Shown: positions 32,993 to 41,882, numbered from the stretch's first letter. The stretch: 64,000 nt of DNA from Roseovarius mucosus (GCF_002080415.1 NZ_CP020475.1:62001-126000), one strand, 5' to 3'. Made by a program: numbers and translations. Notes: a model not told the origin generated them from the sequence alone.

Positions 32993-34021
32993 TCAGTCGG
33001 TATCTTTCTCCGTGTCTTCGACGTTCAAATAGTTTGCGACTAAGTCTCCAAGCTTTTCGAGACGCTCTTGGTCAATCGGCACTCCTGCAACCTTGATTGA
33101 TAGGTTTCCATCGACGGAAGTGACCGAAAGATTTCGGTTGCCCACCTTGCGCTTTACGGTGAGTTTTTGGGGCTTTGTCTTTGTCTTTGGTTTTGGCTTG
33201 GCTTTGTTCGTTCTCTCCAAGCTCGCTAAGGCACCCTGTAAATCGCGAAAGCTCATGTCGTAGACGTTCTTGAACGTGTTCAAGATTTGATCCTGCGCAG
33301 CGAAAACGGACCGTGCTCGCGAGACTAGGCTCTCATGCACACCAATTTTCTTGGCGAAGGCCACAGCTGTCAGTTTCTCTTCGCCAGAAGCCAGCGTCTC
33401 ATACATTTCACCAATCGAAACCAATCGCTCAAAAGGGCTGAGATTCTCGCGCTCCTCATTCTCGCGAAACCGCAGAAACAACATCTCAAACTTGCTGTTC
33501 TCAGCGTTTCGCGCGTCAGGCGGGGCAAGGATTGCACGAAGGGGTACACCGAGCTCTGACGCGGCAGCCAGTCGGCGGCGTCCTGTCAGCATCACGAATG
33601 GAACCCCCGCGATATTCGACGGGTCCAACGGATCCGGCTGCCAATCCGGATCCTCCGGCCACACTAGAATGGGCGTGTCCTGCCCGTTCGAAGCGATGCT
33701 GTTTACCAAAGACCTGAAGGCTTCCTGGGACATCCAGTCTTGTCGGCGGTCGGTTCCCATCGGATCGGAGATTTGATCTGGCGACAGGCTTAACTCGTGG
33801 CGACCGTTGAGGATATCCAAACAAAGCTCGGCTCTGCTTCGCTCTACTGCAGCTTGCGACTGCGCAAGCGCTCCTGATTTCCAGGCACTGCCGGCCCCCT
33901 TAAAAGGAGTCGAAACAGCATCACTCGATTCTGTACTGCCTTCGGAACCGCTCGCACGTTCCTTGTTTGTATCGAGATTGGTAGCCTTGCTGACCAGCGA
34001 CCTTGGAATACTGCGTTTCAT
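32993..34021 (-). CDS. repB: RepB, ParB-type partition protein
   Basis: A 342-residue centromere-binding protein. The ParB core includes SIASNGQDTPILVWPED (about 108-124), FVMLTGRRRLAAASELGVPLRAI (about 144-166) and FRENEERENLSPFERL (about 188-203). A helix-turn-helix follows (VAFAKKIGVHESLVSRARS). The C-terminal region has a Lys-rich linker (KAKPKPKTKTKPQK) and a dimerisation-like tail. The gene overlaps the end of repA by 4 bp (ATGA). One parS-like palindrome is in its own coding sequence and another is upstream of repA. The partner is RepA; it acts at the nucleoid in segregation and in autorepression of repABC. Confidence 0.95.
   Translation of the reverse strand: MKRSIPRSLVSKATNLDTNKERASGSEGSTESSDAVSTPFKGAGSAWKSGALAQSQAAVERSRAELCLDILNGRHELSLSPDQISDPMGTDRRQDWMSQEAFRSLVNSIASNGQDTPILVWPEDPDWQPDPLDPSNIAGVPFVMLTGRRRLAAASELGVPLRAILAPPDARNAENSKFEMLFLRFRENEERENLSPFERLVSIGEMYETLASGEEKLTAVAFAKKIGVHESLVSRARSVFAAQDQILNTFKNVYDMSFRDLQGALASLERTNKAKPKPKTKTKPQKLTVKRKVGNRNLSVTSVDGNLSIKVAGVPIDQERLEKLGDLVANYLNVEDTEKDTD
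33268..33285. repeat. parS-like palindrome inside repB
   Basis: TCTTGAACGTGTTCAAGA, identical to the core of the 36-bp palindrome upstream of repA except at the two central bases. It is likely a second RepB binding site. Confidence 0.7.
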
Positions 34022-35373
34022 GCTTCACCCTCGCCGTCATCTTCATAGAATTCGTCCATCCAAGTATTGGCGTAGCCACGTTCGAGACCTGGCCAGAGTC
34101 GCGATATTATGGCGTCGTTCACGGCATCGGCATTCGTGATGAACCGGTTGATCCCCTTGCGCTTTCCGGGCGTGTCCGGCTCGTATTCGTATACGGACTG
34201 ATAGACGTCCGACGCGTTCGAGATCGCGTCGGAACGCAGATAAAACACGGGCAGAATCTCCGTGGGGCAATGTTCTAGCAGGTTTCCGATGTGGTTAAGA
34301 TCCTGCGCATTGGACCGTTGAACGATCGTTGGCAACAGCATGTTCGCACCGGTTCCGATCTCGATCCTTTCATGGGCCAGGATGTGCTGAAGCATCCCAA
34401 GCAGACCAGTCACAAAGGTCGACAACGTCGCGATGTCGAACCCCTTCATGGTTTGCGGTATGACCAGCGAAGTCGACGCAATCACGTTATTCAACTGGAA
34501 TAGTGTGAGCGCGGGTTGATAGTCGATGATGATGACATCCAGCGTCTCCGTTAGTGCGGTGTCGAGTCGCTCCTGGTCGACCTTGCCGTCGACTACCAAT
34601 TCGTTGGGTAGCGTTTTCGGTGGGTGGCCCGCTTTCCAGCGGTCGATGGCATCGCGTAGGTAGCGGTAAAAGCTCTTTCCTGCGGGGGCTTCGCGGACAA
34701 GCCGCGCAATCTGGATCTCACCCTCGGATGTTTCGCCGTGAGCTGGAAGCAGGCGCAGGCCTGGCCAGGAGGTCTTGAGAAAGAAGCTGTCGAGCGTTTG
34801 CGCATCATGGTCGGTATATGGCGCGTCTTCCGACTGAAAGAGTCCAGCAAAGTCCACCATGGAGGCGGTGTTTTCGTCGGGCATTTGGGGAAGGCCCTCT
34901 CCCCCGACGAAGTAGAGCGTTATTGTACTTTGGGGGTCAGCATCCATGACACCGACACGCATGCCGTAGTGCAAGCTGAGATACTGGGCAAAATGCGCGG
35001 CGCTCAGACTTTTGGCGGTGCCGCCTTTCTGGCTTGCAAACGAGATGACGGGCAAAGGTGCGTCAGGCTTCCGCCAGGCCAGGTAGTCGTACGGCCGCTT
35101 TGCCGAGGCTGCCAGAAGGGCCCGCATGTGCATCAATTCTGAAAGCGTGAAAACACGCTCTCTTCCAACATATTCTCCTGCGGGAAAGTCATCGCTCGAA
35201 TTGGCGAACTTGGTCAGATACTGAATACTCACATTGAGAAACCTAGCGCACTGGCGCATGGACCAGGTTCGCTTGATGCGCTGACGCAAGGTGAGTTCCT
35301 TGTTCACTGCCACCATCGTGCGCTCAAGCCCACGTGACAGATCCGTCAAAAACTGTTCTAAACTACCGCTCAT
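34018..35373 (-). CDS. repA: RepA, ParA-type partition ATPase
   Basis: A 451-residue partition ATPase that, together with RepB, segregates the plasmid and represses its own operon. An N-terminal helix-turn-helix (WSMRQCARFLNVSIQYLTKFANSS, about 37-60) is followed by the ParA domain. The deviant Walker A is FASQKGGTAKS (about 112-122), then VGVMDADPQST (Walker A' region) and VIIIDYQPAL (Walker B). It is the first gene of repABC; the start at 35373 has only a weak ribosome binding site. Upstream about 130 bp is the 36-bp parS palindrome. Confidence 0.95.
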   Translation of the reverse strand: MSGSLEQFLTDLSRGLERTMVAVNKELTLRQRIKRTWSMRQCARFLNVSIQYLTKFANSSDDFPAGEYVGRERVFTLSELMHMRALLAASAKRPYDYLAWRKPDAPLPVISFASQKGGTAKSLSAAHFAQYLSLHYGMRVGVMDADPQSTITLYFVGGEGLPQMPDENTASMVDFAGLFQSEDAPYTDHDAQTLDSFFLKTSWPGLRLLPAHGETSEGEIQIARLVREAPAGKSFYRYLRDAIDRWKAGHPPKTLPNELVVDGKVDQERLDTALTETLDVIIIDYQPALTLFQLNNVIASTSLVIPQTMKGFDIATLSTFVTGLLGMLQHILAHERIEIGTGANMLLPTIVQRSNAQDLNHIGNLLEHCPTEILPVFYLRSDAISNASDVYQSVYEYEPDTPGKRKGINRFITNADAVNDAIISRLWPGLERGYANTWMDEFYEDDGEGEA

Positions 35374-35461
35374 TTATAAGCCCTGACTTCGGTTGGGTCC
35401 GAGTTCGACTCGATTCTGTCCCAATGGTAGCACGGTTCTGAGCTAAAGATAAAGATACCAC

Positions 35462-35489
35462 GCGCCTATAGCTTTCAGGCGCTTATTTT
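35462..35489 (+). terminator. hairpin with U-tract upstream of repA
   Basis: GCGCCT / AGGCGC stem with 9-nt loop, followed on the plus strand by TTATTTT. It lies between repA and parS and may stop plus-strand transcription or shape the repA leader. Confidence 0.5.
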
Positions 35490-35507
35490 GAGGCTCAGTG
35501 GCTCCAG

Positions 35508-35543
35508 AAACTCCAATCTTGAACGCGTTCAAGATTGGAGTTT
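35508..35543. repeat. 36-bp perfect palindrome, parS centromere
   Basis: A perfect palindrome with the half-site AAACTCCAATCTTGAACG. Rhodobacterales repABC plasmids carry such compatibility-group-specific palindromes as RepB binding sites. Its inner 18 bp recur in repB (33268-33285). Confidence 0.85.
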
Positions 35544-35579
35544 AAGTCGGCTGACCAGAGCGAAGCCGATCAACCTTGC

Positions 35580-35846
35580 ATGTTACACGCCGCGTCTTTC
35601 GGACCCGAGGAGATGACCGACCTAGTTCGTGGCTTTGCCCAGGTTTGCGTTGAAGCCGTGATCACAGATGCTCACCGTGAAGTAGCCAGCGCCGGTCTCC
35701 CCTTTCCGAATCTTCTAGATGCCGCCGCACTCGGCCAGCTTGCCTTACGGGGAGCGTCCGGCGACGCGTTGCGCGAAGGCCGTCCTGTTCGACCTCGCGA
35801 CGGGTTCGATGCTAATTTCCAGGTCGGAGATCAAGATGCAGATTGA
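35580..35846 (+). CDS. hypothetical small protein next to parS
   Basis: An 88-residue soluble protein from the ATG at 35580 (MLHAASFGPEEMTDLVRGFAQVCVEAV). It has an acidic C-terminus (DGFDANFQVGDQDAD) and no recognised domain. Codon positions are GC-biased as in real genes, but no strong ribosome binding site precedes it. The longer frame would begin inside the palindrome. It might be a truncated gene at a junction next to the replication unit. Tentative. Confidence 0.4.
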   Translation: MLHAASFGPEEMTDLVRGFAQVCVEAVITDAHREVASAGLPFPNLLDAAALGQLALRGASGDALREGRPVRPRDGFDANFQVGDQDAD

Positions 35847-36161
35847 GCCGAAGCCTTTGACGGGTTCGTTGTCGGCTCCTGTGAAACTGATGCAGCCCGA
35901 AGGGTAGCTGGGCGGTTGACCAAGGCCTGACCACGCTGGATGCGAAGCGCCGCATAGAAGGGTAGGGGAGGAAGATGGGCCACAGCCGTTGTAGACGGGG
36001 CAGCCGCTGCGATGTGCATTCCATGCAACAGGGCCGCATCGGGAGACGTCCGGCGGTCGAGAAAGATACCAAGGAAAATTGGAAACTCTGTTGAAACTGA
36101 CCCAAACAAGAAAATACCTTGGAACTCGCGCAGGCGCGCAGCGGGAAAAGCCAGCACTGCG
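35847..36161. other. gene-free stretch, no feature recognised
   Basis: Short open frames on both strands but none with a ribosome binding site and sensible product. Confidence 0.5.
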
Positions 36162-37334
36162 CTAAAGCGCTCTCAACAGCCCAATTCCCTGTTCGAGAGG
36201 TATTGCCCGGATATCTTCTGCTAAGGGGACATCACGCTCTCCGGCGTAGATCAGCAGCTTCCGATTGGCTTTGACGTCTTCTGCGCCGGTGTGGAAACCA
36301 CGAGAAACCTTCGGCGCAGTCGTGCGCTTGATCTCGACGGCCCAGATGTCGCCACCCGGCAAACGCAGAACCAGATCAAGTTCGGCTCCGGCAGAGGTGC
36401 GATAGAAGAAGGGTTCGGTGCCGGCGGGCGTCGCGGCAAGAAGGGTCTCGATGCAGAACCCCTCCCAACTGCCGCCGACGACAGGATGCCCGAGCAAGCC
36501 TTCGGTTGTACCAATACTCAACAGCGCATGAACGATCCCGCTGTCCCGCACATAGATTTTTGGCGATTTCACCAGGCGTTTGCCGACATTCTCGTGCCAG
36601 GGCTGCAGCCGCCGCACCAGCATGAGATCGACGAGCAGATCGAGATAACGACCGATGGTTTGGCCCGACACACCGAGCCCCTCTGCGAGGGCAGCAGCAT
36701 TCAGCAGGCCGCCTTGCACATGCGCCAACATGGTCCAGAAGCGCCGCAAGGTTGCGGCCGGAATACGCGGTCCAAGGGCAGGGATGTCACGCTCCAGATA
36801 GGTGCGCAGGAAATCTAGACGCCAGTCCATGCTGGCCTGATCGCTGGCAGCCAAGAAACTGTCAGGAAAGCCACCACGTAACCAGAGCGCATTCAACTGA
36901 TCAGTCCCAACTTCGGTAAGTTGCAGAGGGGGCATTTCGATATACCGGACCCTTCCAGCGAGGGACTCTGCCGATTGTTGCAGGAGAACATTGGAGGCTG
37001 ACCCTAAGAGCAGAAACTGCCCCGTACGAAACCCGGCCCGCCTGCGCTGGTCGATCTGACCACGCAGGCTCTTGAAGAGGCCGGGCATCTGCTGCACTTC
37101 GTCGAGGATGACGAGTTTTCCCGTTTGTTCATCCAGATAGAGATCTGGTTCGGTCAGGATCTGCCGGTCCGCGTCACGTTCAAGATCAAGGTATACCGAT
37201 GGTTGCTCCGAAGCGATGTCGAGAGCAAGCGTGGTCTTCCCAACCTGCCGGGGACCGAGGAGCACAACAGCGGCTTGGTTCGCAAGCGCGGATTGCACAA
37301 GTTGATGAGTTTGGCGCATATACATACCTTGCAA
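36162..37334 (-). CDS. AAA-family ATPase with DUF4143 domain
   Basis: A 390-residue protein of the AAA_14/DUF4143 type. Near the N-terminus is the Walker A motif LLGPRQVGKTTLAL (about 25-38). Walker B LVILDEVQQMPGL is at about 73-85 and a sensor-like QFLLLGSASNVL at about 107-118. The C-terminal DUF4143 domain has SGQTIGRYLDLLVDLMLVRRLQPW, KIYVRDSGIVHALLSI and ELDLVLRLPGGDIWAVEIKR, a nuclease-like fold segment. These are broadly distributed and poorly understood, sometimes linked to mobile elements. Several in-frame ATGs cluster at the start (37334, 37325, 37319). It seems monocistronic, and its role on the plasmid is unclear. Confidence 0.85.
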   Translation of the reverse strand: MQGMYMRQTHQLVQSALANQAAVVLLGPRQVGKTTLALDIASEQPSVYLDLERDADRQILTEPDLYLDEQTGKLVILDEVQQMPGLFKSLRGQIDQRRRAGFRTGQFLLLGSASNVLLQQSAESLAGRVRYIEMPPLQLTEVGTDQLNALWLRGGFPDSFLAASDQASMDWRLDFLRTYLERDIPALGPRIPAATLRRFWTMLAHVQGGLLNAAALAEGLGVSGQTIGRYLDLLVDLMLVRRLQPWHENVGKRLVKSPKIYVRDSGIVHALLSIGTTEGLLGHPVVGGSWEGFCIETLLAATPAGTEPFFYRTSAGAELDLVLRLPGGDIWAVEIKRTTAPKVSRGFHTGAEDVKANRKLLIYAGERDVPLAEDIRAIPLEQGIGLLRAL

Positions 37335-37440
37335 TTACTCCATCATGTGGAAGATTTGCAAGGTTAAATTATTGTGCCGCTAACGTTCCAGCCCAATTTG
37401 TGAACTAGCCTGAAGTGATGAACACGCTTTGCGCCAAAAC

Positions 37441-38325
37441 TCACTCCAACAACCCAATTCGCTCCGCCCGTTCCAGCAGCATCCTCACGGACGACGGCTG
37501 CCATCTTGTTCGGCCACGAGGCGTGCGTTCGCGCATAGATTCCAGCCGTTCACAGATCGCTTGAAGCGTGATGTCGGGATCTGCGCCCTTGATGCCAGCA
37601 ATAATGGCGGGCAGGCGATCGTCCGTTTCGCGGCGCCCGGCGCGGGCCAGCACCTCGGTAGGCAGGAAGCCGTCGCGGACATAGGCCTTCACAGCGCGCA
37701 AGAGACGGCTTTGGGTCCAGCGACGCGCCTCGGGCAGGGGGCCGTTGATGATGCGCACAACGTCTTCCCAGGCCAAGTCGGGGCGCAACCGGCGCACTTG
37801 GGGCACCCAGTCTTGAGCCGTCTCGTTCAGCCGCTCCATGTAGCCGTCTTGCCGCGCGAGCCGCACCTTTCGTAGCGCCGCTGGATCGCGGGCGCGTAGG
37901 CCCGGGTTCCCGCCGACCCGGCCCTTAGTACGGGCACTCGCCAGCCCCGCCTTGGTACGTTCGCGGATCAGCGCCCGCTCAAACTCGGCCGCGGCGCCCA
38001 GAACCTGAAGCGTGAACTTGCCTTGGGGGGAGGCTGTGTCGATCGGATCCTGCAGGGACTTGAAAAACGCGCCCTTGGCCTCGAGTCGCTCGATCACCTC
38101 GAGAAGGTGCGACAAGGACCGCGCCAGCCGGTCGATCCGAACGACCACCAGCGTGTCGCCCTTGCCGATGCGCTCCAACACCCGCCCAAGCACCGGCCGC
38201 GCACGATTGCCGCCAGAGGCCTGTTCTTCATGGATCTCGGCGCAGCCTGCGGATTTCAGGGCCTGCGACTGGGGCAGGGGGGTTTGATCCTCGGTTGAAA
38301 CGCGCGCGTAGCCTATCAATGGCAT
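37441..38325 (-). CDS. serine recombinase (resolvase/invertase family)
   Basis: A 294-residue site-specific recombinase. The catalytic domain begins with MPLIGYARVSTEDQTPLPQ, with the nucleophile Ser10, and contains RIDRLARSLSHLLEVIERLEAKGA with the active-site arginines. It continues with QGKFTLQVLGAAAEFERALIRERTKAGLASARTKGRVGG, the long E helix of resolvases. The C-terminal 150 residues are longer than the usual small HTH of resolvases and look like a partly divergent DNA-binding domain. It probably resolves plasmid multimers or belongs to an integrated element. It is divergent from the DUF1612-type gene, with about 225 bp between. Confidence 0.88.
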   Translation of the reverse strand: MPLIGYARVSTEDQTPLPQSQALKSAGCAEIHEEQASGGNRARPVLGRVLERIGKGDTLVVVRIDRLARSLSHLLEVIERLEAKGAFFKSLQDPIDTASPQGKFTLQVLGAAAEFERALIRERTKAGLASARTKGRVGGNPGLRARDPAALRKVRLARQDGYMERLNETAQDWVPQVRRLRPDLAWEDVVRIINGPLPEARRWTQSRLLRAVKAYVRDGFLPTEVLARAGRRETDDRLPAIIAGIKGADPDITLQAICERLESMRERTPRGRTRWQPSSVRMLLERAERIGLLE

Positions 38326-38525
38326 CGAACCAGTCTTTTTGCAGTTTCATACATCGCTAATAAACGACCGTTTGAAAACGAATGCAAGGGCGTGCACTGT
38401 GGCGCTGCTCAGCAGAGAACCCTTGGTTTCCATACGCTGAGCGCGATCAGCGAGCTCTCGCAGACCATCGCGCGCCCGTGCTATATAAGGTGTGCAGGCG
38501 CACTCTGACAAAACACTTTGGTAAA

Positions 38526-38549
38526 ATGCAAAAGTGCGGTATTTTGCAT
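38526..38549. promoter_or_regulatory. inverted repeat overlapping the start region of the DUF1612-type gene
   Basis: ATGCAAAA-N8-TTTTGCAT, perfect arms, just ahead of the presumed ATG at 38552. It is a candidate operator, perhaps autoregulatory for the HTH protein. Confidence 0.55.
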
Positions 38550-38551
38550 AC

Positions 38552-39619
38552 ATGAAGACTCAAGTATCTATGCAGTATGATATTTTTTACGATCCTCTTG
38601 TGAATGCGGAGGGGCTTGAAGAGACGTCTGAGGACGACCTGTGGTTCCTGCCCGGTCCGATGGACGAGGAGCCAGATTATCTGCCGCCCGGACCTAGGGC
38701 AGAGCTTCGTGAAACCGCAGTCCTCGACGATTGGCGGAAGGCAGAGGCGGGCAATGCCGCGCGTCTCGCCCGTGTGGCTGGCCGGATCGGCGCGCTGGAC
38801 GACCGGCTGCGCCGTGGCCCGAAAGGTTGGCGGCACAGGCTCGCGCTGATGGAGGCGGCAGACCTCAGCTGGTTTGTAGGCGACCGAATTGGCCCGGATC
38901 GGCTGGCGCTCTGGAAATCCATGCGCTTGTCCGGCGTGCAGGACGACACCGCGGCGCTCGCGCGTGTCGGATGGGCAGTGCGGCGTCTTACAGGCGGCCT
39001 TGGACCGGAAGTGGACCTGTCCGCCTTCCTCGACCGCCGCGACCCCGAGAACCTCGGCGTTGAAGCCGAACCGTTCGCGGAACGCGCGGGCGGTTGGCTC
39101 GATCTTATGGCGCAAGCCGCCGATCTTCACCCAGTCACGCGCGCTTGCATGGGCTTCCATCTCTGGAGTCTCGCGGGCCTCGGGCAGCACGGCGACCGGA
39201 TGGAAGCGGCGGTCACAGCCGCACGGATCGTGGCCAGTGAGGGCAAGGGGGCGCTCTTCGCGCCTTTGGCCATGGGCGGGGCAGGAGGATTGCGCTCCGG
39301 TGGCCCACCCGCTGACCGTCTGTCTCGTTGGCTTGACGGGATGGAGACCGCATGCCTGACCGCAATGCGTCACCTCGATGATATCGAGGCATGGTCGGCG
39401 AGGGCGGAAGCCGAGATGAGCCCGCTTTCCGGCCGCACGCCCCCGGCCTTGTGCGCGGTACTTACCGAATGGCCGCTCGTGTCCGCTCCGATGGCCGAGG
39501 CCCTGATCGGCGCCAGCCGGGCTGCCATCCAGCGCAACCTTGCTTGGATGGAAGCGCGTGGTCTGATCCACGAGATGACGGGGCAGGGGCGGTATCGGAT
39601 GTGGAGGGTCGCAACTTAA
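38552..39619 (+). CDS. DUF1612-type helix-turn-helix protein
   Basis: A 355-residue protein of the RHE_PE00001/DUF1612 type, found on many alphaproteobacterial plasmids. Recognisable parts are WRHRLALMEAADLSWF, LALWKSMRLSGVQDDTAALARVGWAVRRLTGG (about 120-150), ACMGFHLWSLAGLGQHGDRMEAAVTAARI (about 204-232) and the C-terminal winged HTH MAEALIGASRAAIQRNLAWMEARGLIHEMTGQGRYRMW. The start is one of the ATGs at 38552 or 38570; the earlier GTG at 38534 lies within an inverted repeat and is unlikely. It is probably a DNA-binding regulator, target unknown. It stands divergent to the serine recombinase. Confidence 0.8.
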   Translation: MKTQVSMQYDIFYDPLVNAEGLEETSEDDLWFLPGPMDEEPDYLPPGPRAELRETAVLDDWRKAEAGNAARLARVAGRIGALDDRLRRGPKGWRHRLALMEAADLSWFVGDRIGPDRLALWKSMRLSGVQDDTAALARVGWAVRRLTGGLGPEVDLSAFLDRRDPENLGVEAEPFAERAGGWLDLMAQAADLHPVTRACMGFHLWSLAGLGQHGDRMEAAVTAARIVASEGKGALFAPLAMGGAGGLRSGGPPADRLSRWLDGMETACLTAMRHLDDIEAWSARAEAEMSPLSGRTPPALCAVLTEWPLVSAPMAEALIGASRAAIQRNLAWMEARGLIHEMTGQGRYRMWRVAT

Positions 39620-39792
39620 GCCGTGCTCTTTGTCGGGGGGCCGACAGTTTATGTTAGAGTCAACGCTTCTGTCCGCCAAACTTGCAGACAATTCGCGCAT
39701 CGAGCCCACTTTGATGAATTTTGCTCGAAGCACGAATGTCCGCATGGATGAAAACGAACCGCCCGTGTCCAGTCTTCGTCTCTTGCTGCGGC

Positions 39793-41112
39793 TTATAAAT
39801 GCGTGGCCCAGCGAGGATGGCTCTCGTCAATGATCAAGGCATGGCTGTGCCTGCGATGTCCCCTTAGGTGGGGATGGTCGAGTGGCAAATTATCGTGGGT
39901 GTGCTCAAGCTCAACGGGATCGCCGGACGGCCAGAGTTTCAGCGCTGCGAGCATTCCGAAGGCGGCGATGAGGGCCAGTCCGATCAGTGCGGGAACGACA
40001 CCATAGACTGTCAGCAGCCATCCCGACAGCGGATAGGTCACAAGCCAGCAGGCGTGGGACAGCGCGAATTGCGCCGCGAAGAGTGCCGGGCGGTCCCCGG
40101 CGTGGGCGGAACGGCGCAGCAGTCGGCCGGAAGGGGTGAGGACAGCGGAATATCCGAGCCCCACCAGCAACCAGGCTGTCAGAAGGATGGACCAGCCAAG
40201 GCCCGCTCCAAGGACCGTCAACGCCAGACCGACCAGAGTAGCCACCATCAGCGTGGCTCCGCCGAACATCACGGGCCGGTCCGGCAACACATCGAGAACA
40301 CGCGGCAGGACCAGCGCGGCGATCATCGACCCTGCGCCGAAGGCGAACATCGTCCAGGCCAGAGCACTTTCCGAAAGGCCGAGCGAGCCGCGCACAAGAA
40401 CGACGGTATTGACCAGCACCATCGCACCTGCCGCCGCCGCCGCGAGGTTCAATGCCAAGAGCCCGCGCAAGCGGGGCGTGGCCAGATAGATGCGGATGCC
40501 GCGCGTAGTGCGGTCATAGACACCGCGCGGCTCGGATGGGCGGGGACTGGGCAGCACGACCGAAACAACCAGAAGGGCCGATGCGGCGAAACCGAGGACC
40601 GTGCCGAGGAAAAGCGAATTGTAGGACATCACCGCGAGCAGAAGGGCCGCCAGCGTCGGGCTGACGATGTTTTCCAGATCGTAGGCCAGCCGCGACAGCG
40701 ACAGCGCGCGGGTATAGCGCGCCTCTTCGGGCAGAACGTCCGGGATCGTCGCCTGAAAGGTCGGCGTGAAGGCGGCGGAAGCCGATTGAAGAAGGAAGAT
40801 CAGGACGTAGATCTGCCAGACCTCGGTCACGAAGGGCAGTGCGAGCGCGACACCGGCACGCACCAGATCGAGCGTCACCAGAAGCGCGCGGCGCGGCACG
40901 CGGTCTGCGAAAGCCCCTGCAATGGGCGCGATGCCCACATAAGCAACCATCTTGATGGTGAAGACTGTGCCGAGGACCAGCGCCGCCCCGTCGCCCGAAA
41001 GATCAAAGGCGAGCAGGCCGAGTGCGACTGTGGCGAGTCCGGTACCCAGAAGGGCTACGACCTGTGCCAGAAACAGGTGCCGATAAGTGCGGTCGGAGAG
41101 AATATCGAGCAT
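39793..41112 (-). CDS. nreB: NreB-like MFS metal exporter with His-rich tail
   Basis: A 439-residue major facilitator protein with about twelve transmembrane segments. The MFS signature-like loop is GAFADRVPRRALLVTLDLVRAGVAL (about 65-90). The last 35 residues are rich in histidine (HTHDN, DHPHLRGHRRHSHAL, DESHPRW), like the tails of NreB nickel exporters. It is co-transcribed with the repressor gene just upstream (8 bp gap) and is under the operator at 41388-41414. Role inferred: export of Ni(II) or Co(II) from the cytoplasm. Assignment to NreB rather than another MFS metal exporter rests on the His-rich tail and the regulator. Confidence 0.75.
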   Translation of the reverse strand: MLDILSDRTYRHLFLAQVVALLGTGLATVALGLLAFDLSGDGAALVLGTVFTIKMVAYVGIAPIAGAFADRVPRRALLVTLDLVRAGVALALPFVTEVWQIYVLIFLLQSASAAFTPTFQATIPDVLPEEARYTRALSLSRLAYDLENIVSPTLAALLLAVMSYNSLFLGTVLGFAASALLVVSVVLPSPRPSEPRGVYDRTTRGIRIYLATPRLRGLLALNLAAAAAGAMVLVNTVVLVRGSLGLSESALAWTMFAFGAGSMIAALVLPRVLDVLPDRPVMFGGATLMVATLVGLALTVLGAGLGWSILLTAWLLVGLGYSAVLTPSGRLLRRSAHAGDRPALFAAQFALSHACWLVTYPLSGWLLTVYGVVPALIGLALIAAFGMLAALKLWPSGDPVELEHTHDNLPLDHPHLRGHRRHSHALIIDESHPRWATHL

Positions 41113-41120
41113 GGTCAGCC

Positions 41121-41381
41121 TCAGAGATATCGGGCGATCGCCCGCAACTCGGCGCGATCAGTTTCAGAACTTTCAACGTCGATACAATGGTCCATGTGAT
41201 CATGGATCAGCGCACGCTTGGCGTTCGTCACGGCCTTTTCGACCGCTTGCATCTGCTGAGCAATCTCCAGACAGGGTTTGCCCGCCTCGATCATTTCGAT
41301 CACGGCGCGCAAATGGCCGTCAGCGCGTTTCAGCCGGGCGACAAGGGCGGGATGGGTTGCATGGACTGGATGTTTTGTCAT
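41121..41381 (-). CDS. RcnR/CsoR-family metal-sensing repressor
   Basis: An 86-residue all-helical repressor (DUF156 family). Landmarks are HPALVARLKRADGHLRAVIEMIEAGKPCLEIAQQMQAVEKAV with the key cysteine Cys37, and LIHDHMDHCID with His60, His62, His65 and Cys66. These Cys/His ligands are as in nickel/cobalt-sensing members rather than the Cu(I) sensor CsoR. It would bind the GC-rich dyad at 41388-41414 next to its own start and release on metal. The first gene of the operon, it is followed 8 bp later by the exporter. Confidence 0.88.
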   Translation of the reverse strand: MTKHPVHATHPALVARLKRADGHLRAVIEMIEAGKPCLEIAQQMQAVEKAVTNAKRALIHDHMDHCIDVESSETDRAELRAIARYL

Positions 41382-41387
41382 AAAGTA

Positions 41388-41414
41388 GTTCTATCCCCCC
41401 CGGGAGGATAGAAC
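41388..41414. promoter_or_regulatory. CsoR/RcnR-family operator
   Basis: Arms GTTCTATCC and GGATAGAAC flank a C/G-rich centre CCCCCGGGA, the typical G-tract operator of this family. It lies between the divergent repressor gene (minus) and the His-rich protein gene (plus), so it can control both sides. Confidence 0.75.
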
Positions 41415-41465
41415 AAGATGGTGCCACGACGCACCACGCTAGAGACGGGCAGACGGGCAGATCCT

Positions 41466-41822
41466 ATGGATACCTTGAGGACAGTTGTAAACGCCGCGTT
41501 TGCGACACTCTTATGTTTGGCCGTACTCCTCTGGTCTGTGGTGCCCGCAACCTCGCACGCACCCTCAGTCATCGGCGTCCTTCAAGAGCACGCAGAAATG
41601 GTTGCTGAGCACGGTCATTCGCATGGACTGGAAGAAGACCTCGCCTGGGCCATGCATGGACATAGCCATGACAGCATCGATCACGATCACAGTCAGGCGG
41701 TCGTGCCTGGCCCCGACCGATCGCCGCACCCGCTCGATATTTATAGAGCCGCATGGCCGTTGAGTTCGGCCACGTCGAACACCTTGCAGACATACCAAAT
41801 CGAAAGACCTCCGCGCGTCTGA
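41466..41822 (+). CDS. His-rich exported/membrane protein of the metal locus
   Basis: A 118-residue product with one hydrophobic segment near the N-terminus (NAAFATLLCLAVLLWSVVPATSHA), signal peptide or anchor. A histidine cluster follows: EHGHSHGLEEDLAWAMHGHSHDSIDHDHSQ. The repeated HGHSH motif suggests metal buffering in the periplasm. ATG at 41466 is chosen because the upstream ATG at 41418 would lie almost on top of the operator, but 41418 is possible. It is the first gene of a plus-strand operon with HupE/UreJ and the anchor protein. No family name is known to me. Confidence 0.65.
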   Translation: MDTLRTVVNAAFATLLCLAVLLWSVVPATSHAPSVIGVLQEHAEMVAEHGHSHGLEEDLAWAMHGHSHDSIDHDHSQAVVPGPDRSPHPLDIYRAAWPLSSATSNTLQTYQIERPPRV

Positions 41823-41882
41823 TCGACTGCGTGCCAACAGCGCGCTGCATTCGATCATCAACACATATGCGGAGTTCAATCC

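Noticed and set aside
38447..39745. 432-residue minus-strand frame
   Set aside because: Antisense to the DUF1612-type gene; product is rich in His/Pro/Arg, typical of a non-coding shadow.
39868..41199. 443-residue plus-strand frame
   Set aside because: Antisense to the MFS exporter; product is highly charged and of low complexity.
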